A stretch of DNA of 53,900 bases from a virus. Both the position numbers and the translations under genes were made by a program. Location of the stretch: the IMG/VR virus record IMGVR_UViG_3300030107_003563, positions 1-53,900 of that record. The stretch is one strand, 5' to 3'. Positions within the stretch are counted from its first letter, which is position 1, and every line of letters starts with the position of its first letter. Below the pieces are notes generated by a model. The model was not told where the DNA came from. It ran no database searches and saw only the letters and a list, made by a program, of their open reading frames with translations. This document shows, in pieces, positions 50,801-53,900 of this stretch.

Positions 50801-52993
50801 GTAGCTATAACAGAAGCATTTAATAAGTTAAAGAAAGATTTACCTAAAATTCAAAAATCTTTAAAAGAAAGAATAGAAAGACCAGATGGTAGGGATAGTG
50901 GTTTTACGATAGACCACGCTATAAGATTATATCTTTGGCATAAAAATGGTATTGTAACACCAAAGAATGCTAGTAAAAAATTAGGAATATCTAAAAGAGA
51001 TTATGATTTACTATTAAACACGGTATTAGCCGACCAAGGCTTAATAACATTCGCCAATCATTTAGGTGCAGCAACAGGTTTAAAAGAAGGATATGTTCAA
51101 CCTGGTAAACACTGGACGGTAGAAAATATAGCTAGCGATATTAGTAATGCTATAAACGTTGTTGGAAGAGAAACATATTTGTCAGAATTTATTAAAAATA
51201 AAAACGAAATATTTTCTGAAGAAAACTTAAATAAAATAGAGGCTATACACGGTATTAAGTTTAGAGAAGCTCTTGAGAATATATTAGACCGTATGGAAAC
51301 CGGTAAGTCTCAAGGAAAAACAGTGGTAAAAACGGACAGAGTTACAAACATGTATAATAATTGGGTAAATAATTCTGTTGGTGCCATCATGTTCTTAAAT
51401 GGTAGATCCGCTGTGTTACAGACACTTTCGACTTTTAATTACGTTAAAATGACAGGGCCTAATAATATGGTTAATGCCGCTGCAGCTTTTGCTAATCAAC
51501 CTCAATTTTGGGCAGACTTTGTTGCTCTTTGGAAATCTGACTACTTAGTGTCAAGAAGATCTGGCCAACAACGTGGTATTAACGAAGCTGAATTAATGGC
51601 AGCTGTAGAAAAAGCAGACAACAAAGCGAAAGCAGCTGTAGCTTGGTTATTAGAAAAAGGGTTTTTACCTACACAAATAGCTGATAGTTTTGCTATTGCA
51701 GCTGGAGGAGCTGGATACGTTAGAAACTACGCTAATTCAATTGAGAGTATATTATCTGGTGATCCAGCTACTATGTTTGATGATCAAGTTATATTTACGC
51801 AATCAGACTTAGATGCCGCGCTAGAAGGTAGAAATTTAAGTGATTTAAGTCCAGAAGAGATAAATCAACTAGCTTTTGAAATGGCAAAACAAAAGTGGGT
51901 ATTAGAAACAGAATCTGGCCAGCAGTCGTCAAGACAAGATATGTTATCTCAACAACAAACAGGAGGTTTAGGTAGGTTGATACTTGCTTTTAAAAATACT
52001 CCAATGCAGTATACTAGAAAGATACTTAGATCTGTACAAGATCTTAAAAACGGTAGAGGTAATCCCGCTGATCATATTAGTAAAATAGCATACTACGGTG
52101 TTGTTCAAAACATGATGTTTACAGGATTACAACAAGCATTATTTGCTAAGCTAGGTGAAGATGACGAAGAGTGGGATAAATCTACTGACAAGGTTATACA
52201 AGGTATGGTTGATAATATATTAAACGGTATGGGATTAACTGGAGCTGTTGTAGTTACTGTTAAAAACGGAGTTCTTGAATTCCAAGAGCAAGATAAAAAA
52301 GGTTGGAATGCTGATCACACTTATACTGTTTTAGAATTTGCAAACTTCTCTCCTACAATAGGTAGTAAACTTAGGAAAATATATAGTTCAATAAAAGGAC
52401 AGCAAATAAATGAAGACGTAATAGCTGAAATGGACTTATGGGATCCTCAAAACCCAGCTTGGGCATCTGTTGCAAACTTAATATCTGGACTAACAAATGT
52501 ACCTTTAGATAGAGCTGTTAATAAAATAAACAATATAATAGCGGCTACAAATAGTGAGAACGAGTTTTGGCAACAATTAGCATTAGTTTTAGGTTGGAAC
52601 ACTTGGGATGTTAATGTTACAACAAAAAGAGATGAGGTTAGAGATATAGTTAAAGAAGAGAAAAAGTATATAAACAAGCAAAACAAGCGTATTGAAAAGC
52701 AGGTTGAAGTTGACAAAGAGGTTGAAGAAGAGGTTAAGGCTGAAGAAGAAGGAAAAGGTAAAGACGTTAATAGATGTGGTGCCACGAAAAGTGATGGCAC
52801 GGGAAGATGTAACGAACCTGTTGATAAAGCTGGACAAAAATGTCAATACCACGCCTCTAAAGAAGAGTTAAAAAACAGGCCAAAGTGCTCGTTCATAAAG
52901 AAAAATGGAAAACAATGTGGTAATTACGCGGTGACTGATGCCGGTGTGTGTAATGTGCCACAACACCAACCTGATTATAAAAAAAGTAAATAA
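41888..52993 (+). CDS. Giant virion-associated multidomain protein, 3701 aa
   Basis: One unbroken 3701-residue frame. In order: an SPFLQE leader (KKPSPFLQEVVEDM); a C-x-YFWN-C module near 50-77; long unassigned helical sections; hydrophobic, possibly membrane-spanning stretches near 1184-1240 and 1256-1285; a metalloprotease motif HELGH at 1696-1700 with Glu1752 (NELVADEV); a sigma region 2-like section near 1870-1970 (LYTLIKEYDPSTGVPLSAWI); an HAD-like segment (DFDET, Asp2696/Asp2698; YILTARA near 2775; YFVDDAFSN near 2835); and two tandem Cys/His clusters at ~3628-3695. Such giants in other phages enter the cell with the DNA. Which activities are real is untested. Confidence 0.8.
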   Translation: MKKPSPFLQEVVEDMLENGASENEIKDVVEVYSETGENLYEQDQEIIDDCNRREGYFWNSEANNGLGACELEVQIEDTPKEEDIDLDFLTETSEIQPKQNVEDYDTFSEQVVRHFEKLPVEMWEFPDQGGYLLENEMFLNGLDVLSRQLEEGIIEHWPVDDNGAQIPLDFDDLKIFNNYLTIRKDYNPYDDGEIGESGYSVNFEKAIFDSYFTNLSKMFVKTTRPLDDAYASGYGKNQRKGLLPPAINKSGVESDEFLKYLIQECDHVRLSRELDRLAERKGTESYNELEEEYNSINGIERKHCYTLSLNAYEDYREWVNNDKLPTDLGELGFDKVVEKRTQQLQSNFSIELSRSNWDRYAKFWILRSRITQVTTDDIKIGMGLTDPWLTDKDMRERAELDPSLYNTEEFRNAIRDEKKRYYRNMLPNVEDFEEQLTSWTGGLNETNLRKILVESFKNQFGANWEGTTHSVAGVEIAETGDWVNKDDFWIEELVVGLDAIRVHHPSGFYMDINLEGEPECYKSGVIMKSYERDICKDKTHKWLQTIINSISNFMAGPSDKSIDGGYAFSDNWDEIGFKIMHKDGRTWDEVRDAGLTKRKLNTLKFAYPDQPEILLEDMVHSDQGVPYTYEMAGGTGSDLAWYRIDQDGNKQLIETCEEQVARYIDYRNKGKEWYGDVPKCQTKNESEDSKYARALKSFLTYRYYFQTRSLNGIHVGLQGPKLENKFYYQAQENSVFMDTDVDKTISILSEWYGKLGFTFSNTKDKYGGISKAFGDCAGEQIVVTYKGDSIKFPTGLDCMVSETKYMGSEMAPTPTEIIAAIIGSARNKLTSFIDSKIDPVYLTNVELDTAIWDRMYGPEGVLNLTKKQKGELEDFLYNEEDKIRAGITTADYNDLTAVREKIYKGDKDSEYAAQINLAIKTFRDLGIPSDKITEERIIEFVTNIIKANKIDEFREINFSKWYHSSQGKQDKKFWKDADKEDIKIKLEAIGAVKAGEIEIEVENSLELIKTKEQQIKTSPEYQWVQSHLDNILNPDHQYELTNAEILTGDWYRVETGPAAGKIMPMRIAIQYAIYLKAVEEKYEVLNKQREEVDKKIFQIEDIDACLRTLQKSYSTTAWINWDHFIAGGPLTYSGLVALLNWNSMGREMYTHNTKAKQLRMSEVSQHARISWDEVRGIDDALGFAAQFFSEQAFTFAVMGPFGLTGSIAARAVGGIVGGTVIASTMMTGTYLQAYAVHEANGGTWDNFDPDGTAMMQAVGVGILNGVSAFFSMRYLGNVAQLMQKSGTIRNISRESIMSMMKKSLNLQSGYLGSKLADMFVETSTELIEGYITGEPLEANQALDVFMEVGLFNTILGFIPSMKGAVYSFLGDHKTTEQIRKNEKIKLENEQYVLNWQKESGRELVFDENGNIDWEKTNQNVTDGSKNKTKAHQAGFTIEGVEAKLEENKKLHEQNMSDLKTIFNAGNKFDKVAWFAIGDIYRQQERLRVKFENIQNDTSLSADEKKKKLTDLTIEFNELEQVRVMMVKNPQSNLSRWGALISSKKQADIDKANTIRERVIEKYKKDNNGKTPSDEEIASLASQEYHAELIREDDANVPKRTNLSKSHELKESIDDAVTYLTDLFNDAIQKVKASGDSPARVNALKRELEAAINGIRNGNHGVNFSLEPWKKGEDQKRQSITVVENASRDGRTENRTHELGHTVFIEQLGLNPESYQALSQMALEFLQKHHPQLFIQIQYGVERKKNNLTGANELVADEVVMRFLEFVGDGKVDLNSKNANGLATMMMYFSSKAISKDTNAQFGYRLDGEAGAINFLISLGKKIKEGTFTRKDVETIRKNQFIQEAKDKNAAKVYNTNVKMSVAQAAKVNKIHEEEGDTEMGIWKIMEEYEGMLNKIASVYSNVPGYFESKQDFIDEVKVSSFTNNKGEPYRSLYTLIKEYDPSTGVPLSAWINKYIKVRAIEAAERIFNFDGANIQYDENASYDIVDNSDSIIESTEGVIETGELRKILGIDIESDLAKEVISTVENIIAEDPSFDVNEKKFRQGLEKRFVDAFRIKIKELIGKDKESFSNFLIENKDAITSLIAFKYKNRFPELTKGTGAREKTAQGNQIFELVKMSDEDFVALFTEGRKGWETRRNSLIDALSAELGLDATFDAYKTVNPDGLENNLAYITTAIDRDSNVKFSHAGTIWDITAEYRGDSQRFTNDVRAIFMTMTTNQNFLERLDKENWTLLGYDFPPAAVAWTYKNFYDPNDNAISQRYMSVIKNNPNLKGNPALEGFLNQGTFRYDEDAQAEQHNANYVVVTEFLPASIWELLNGRGFGYIKRGMDAAASKLNEKGPRKDGKKMPASNLSHRGKTPLQVKNWEFDYEKGLFVGTVNGEIVTSLDPVKEHGAKLITGKHFLNYNSINDNLNEDLEFDQEIIDNVRIMNKDVNGGIMARYDAIRYGSVEEYGEYGTVERRNKQIAAIKLMLPEVIAANKANVEIVVTLNQAWFNAMLSGKVNGAQYLRFLQLQTNDTLGPKGLSTITGIQLPNEPRKEGDKTQGEHLIVNAETMAKTADLMARALEFDSDGNVIGYKKGFDADKVKAELQKIYKANTQLLLDGTISQEMDAGPGGKTSSAAEQRVNFIKSDVDLISIDGTDYNESVQDQKINDAVEELTAEQEIINIKNSKVQSAIENIIDKSNNNAEVQGASVFDFDETVGISDNYVIATRYNKETGVTEEVRISSADWPTMGEKMINEGWTMDFSDFNKVTDGKPGPLLPKLKNQIEKYGVDNVYILTARAAESAEAIKAWLASEGIDLPIENIVGLGDSTGQAKADWIEQTLIFNGFNDIYFVDDAFSNVDAVDKMFNKYPPGLIADGGKSVLVRPEHRETHVKFSDKTNNETMNIFIEQTSGVDRNKRYSAAQARLKSAAKSMFSFNNLIPYSAEDFRGLLYQFLASGDIGEYQMAWFEEKLIKPYSNGELKIQEAKVAITEAFNKLKKDLPKIQKSLKERIERPDGRDSGFTIDHAIRLYLWHKNGIVTPKNASKKLGISKRDYDLLLNTVLADQGLITFANHLGAATGLKEGYVQPGKHWTVENIASDISNAINVVGRETYLSEFIKNKNEIFSEENLNKIEAIHGIKFREALENILDRMETGKSQGKTVVKTDRVTNMYNNWVNNSVGAIMFLNGRSAVLQTLSTFNYVKMTGPNNMVNAAAAFANQPQFWADFVALWKSDYLVSRRSGQQRGINEAELMAAVEKADNKAKAAVAWLLEKGFLPTQIADSFAIAAGGAGYVRNYANSIESILSGDPATMFDDQVIFTQSDLDAALEGRNLSDLSPEEINQLAFEMAKQKWVLETESGQQSSRQDMLSQQQTGGLGRLILAFKNTPMQYTRKILRSVQDLKNGRGNPADHISKIAYYGVVQNMMFTGLQQALFAKLGEDDEEWDKSTDKVIQGMVDNILNGMGLTGAVVVTVKNGVLEFQEQDKKGWNADHTYTVLEFANFSPTIGSKLRKIYSSIKGQQINEDVIAEMDLWDPQNPAWASVANLISGLTNVPLDRAVNKINNIIAATNSENEFWQQLALVLGWNTWDVNVTTKRDEVRDIVKEEKKYINKQNKRIEKQVEVDKEVEEEVKAEEEGKGKDVNRCGATKSDGTGRCNEPVDKAGQKCQYHASKEELKNRPKCSFIKKNGKQCGNYAVTDAGVCNVPQHQPDYKKSK

Positions 52994-53005
52994 TTATAAA
53001 AATAA

Positions 53006-53016
53006 GTGACTATAGA
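53006..53016 (+). promoter_or_regulatory. Candidate late promoter element, copy 3
   Basis: GTGACTATAGA just before the ATG of the last gene (start at 53020). With AGTAAATAATTA upstream, it matches the 38014 copy over most of a ~35-base stretch. If transcription starts at the G of TATAG, the leader would be only a few bases long. Confidence 0.45.
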
Positions 53017-53019
53017 AAA

Positions 53020-53900
53020 ATGGTAAAAAGACTAATAATATTGCTATTACTTGTATCAAATATAGTAACAGCGCAAACGTTTAATAAAGAAGATGTTAAG
53101 GAGCTTTTAAAGTTCTCTACATTTTATGCCGCTGTTAACGGTGGGACATCGCTGTCTGACGTTGATGTGTTTTCTGTAGATAATGGTTTGTCTACACAAA
53201 CTATTTCAACTCCTTATGATTACAACTTGACCATAGGTTTACGTAAGATAGCTAGATTTGGGTATGAAAATAAAGCGAACACTTTTTATGATGGAACGGA
53301 ATCTAATTACAGTGATGCGGCCACTGTTGGTAAAGTTAGAGGAGTTGAATACTTATTTGAAGTAGATTATAAAAGACAGGAAGGCGTAGACTATATGGAT
53401 CAACACCATTTCATTAGATTTAGTTCTGATGATGGTTGTGAAGACGCTTTGTGTGTAAACTTCTTTGCTTTAAAATTAGAATATCTTGAAGATGGTTTTG
53501 CTGATGTAAAATATTTTGAAGCTTCAGAAAGATATAGACATCGTAAAGATAAAAACCTATCATGGAACATAGGTTTAACACATCGTTTAGCAGAACCATA
53601 CGGCTACAACGCATTGGACGAATGGATATTAGACAACGGAAATATACACTATACTTATCTAGCTTTGCAAGAAGGCTATAATGTTGACGTGGCTAATAGT
53701 GAATACTACAACCCAGCTGGAGAGCTTGTTGCTACTAGCGCTGAGGTTTGGGAGGCGGTTGTTATACCAGAAGTTTTATCAGATTATACACAAAGAAAAA
53801 GAAACGAGTTAAAGAAAACAATACAACACTCTTTAGTTATAGGTTTTGATTATTATAAATATTCTAAGTCAACGTGGTTGCACGCTTGGGGAAGTATTAT
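53020..53900 (+). CDS. Secreted protein of unknown function (3' end outside window)
   Basis: The first 293 codons of a frame that runs off the right edge. Residues 1-19 are a signal peptide (MVKRLIILLLLVSNIVTA, cleavage before QT). The mature part is aromatic and strand-rich (YDYNLTIGLRKIARFGYENK; YLFEVDYKRQEGVDYMDQHH; YHTYLALQEGYNV-type strands), compatible with an outer-membrane beta-barrel or a periplasmic protein. A signal peptide on a late phage gene implies envelope action in the host, for example in lysis or exclusion of other phages. No family is recognised. Confidence 0.75.
   Translation, partial: MVKRLIILLLLVSNIVTAQTFNKEDVKELLKFSTFYAAVNGGTSLSDVDVFSVDNGLSTQTISTPYDYNLTIGLRKIARFGYENKANTFYDGTESNYSDAATVGKVRGVEYLFEVDYKRQEGVDYMDQHHFIRFSSDDGCEDALCVNFFALKLEYLEDGFADVKYFEASERYRHRKDKNLSWNIGLTHRLAEPYGYNALDEWILDNGNIHYTYLALQEGYNVDVANSEYYNPAGELVATSAEVWEAVVIPEVLSDYTQRKRNELKKTIQHSLVIGFDYYKYSKSTWLHAWGSI

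Noticed and set aside
41888-52993. The giant gene as a fusion artefact of several genes.
   Set aside because: The frame is unbroken over 11 kb with steady codon use, and long single-frame virion proteins are known in other phages.
1-53900. CRISPR array, insertion sequence, integrase or attachment site.
   Set aside because: No spaced direct repeats of CRISPR type, no transposase or integrase frame and no terminal inverted repeats were seen; the region reads as a lytic phage genome segment.

Overview
The window looks like part of the genome of a lytic tailed bacteriophage, probably podovirus-like, that infects a marine member of the Bacteroidota (Flavobacteriia). Three things point to the phage: a terminase, portal, scaffold and major-capsid cassette; very large virion-type proteins; and no metabolic or host housekeeping operons. 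The host assignment is an inference. It rests on AT-rich DNA, A-rich translation starts with little Shine-Dalgarno signal, signal peptides ending in (S/A)-Q, a C-terminal sorting domain of the type IX secretion system, and a 'NPDATIDDGSC' motif typical of secreted flavobacterial proteins.

Layout. Bases 1-8403 are all on the minus strand and form the early/middle module. It holds a recombination pair (a PD-(D/E)XK exonuclease that runs off the left edge, and an ERF-type annealing protein), a phage sigma-70 factor, a T4 DenV-like pyrimidine-dimer glycosylase, an ATP-dependent DNA ligase with an odd Tat-like leader, and many small unknown genes, several of them under 60 codons. Five copies of a promoter-like motif with fixed geometry lie in this module, as do three GC-rich islands with strong secondary structure, one of which carries a tRNA-type T-arm. 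Bases 8404-8898 form a divergent non-coding region, very AT-rich, with a conspicuous G-rich tract.

Bases 8899-53900 are all on the plus strand and form the late module. It opens with a secreted protein carrying a type IX sorting tail. Then come a run of small proteins sharing the N-terminus MAFKMKG, a GroEL/GroES pair, a winged-helix protein, more MAFKMKG proteins (one a mini metalloprotease), a holin, a LamG protein, small pre-terminase genes, large terminase, portal, scaffold, major capsid protein, connector-type proteins, a 2008-residue tail protein, an Ig-like tail protein, a virion cupin, internal-virion-like proteins, and a 3701-residue giant protein. The giant has metalloprotease, sigma-like, HAD-like and zinc-cluster segments. 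A secreted protein runs off the right edge.

How it may work together (inference): the phage sigma factor may serve the five early-module motifs. The chaperonin pair probably helps fold phage proteins. The shared MAFKMKG / SPFxQK N-terminal signature recurs from 60-residue proteins up to the giant protein, and may be a common targeting or processing signal for virion cargo. That signature is the best candidate here for an undescribed system.
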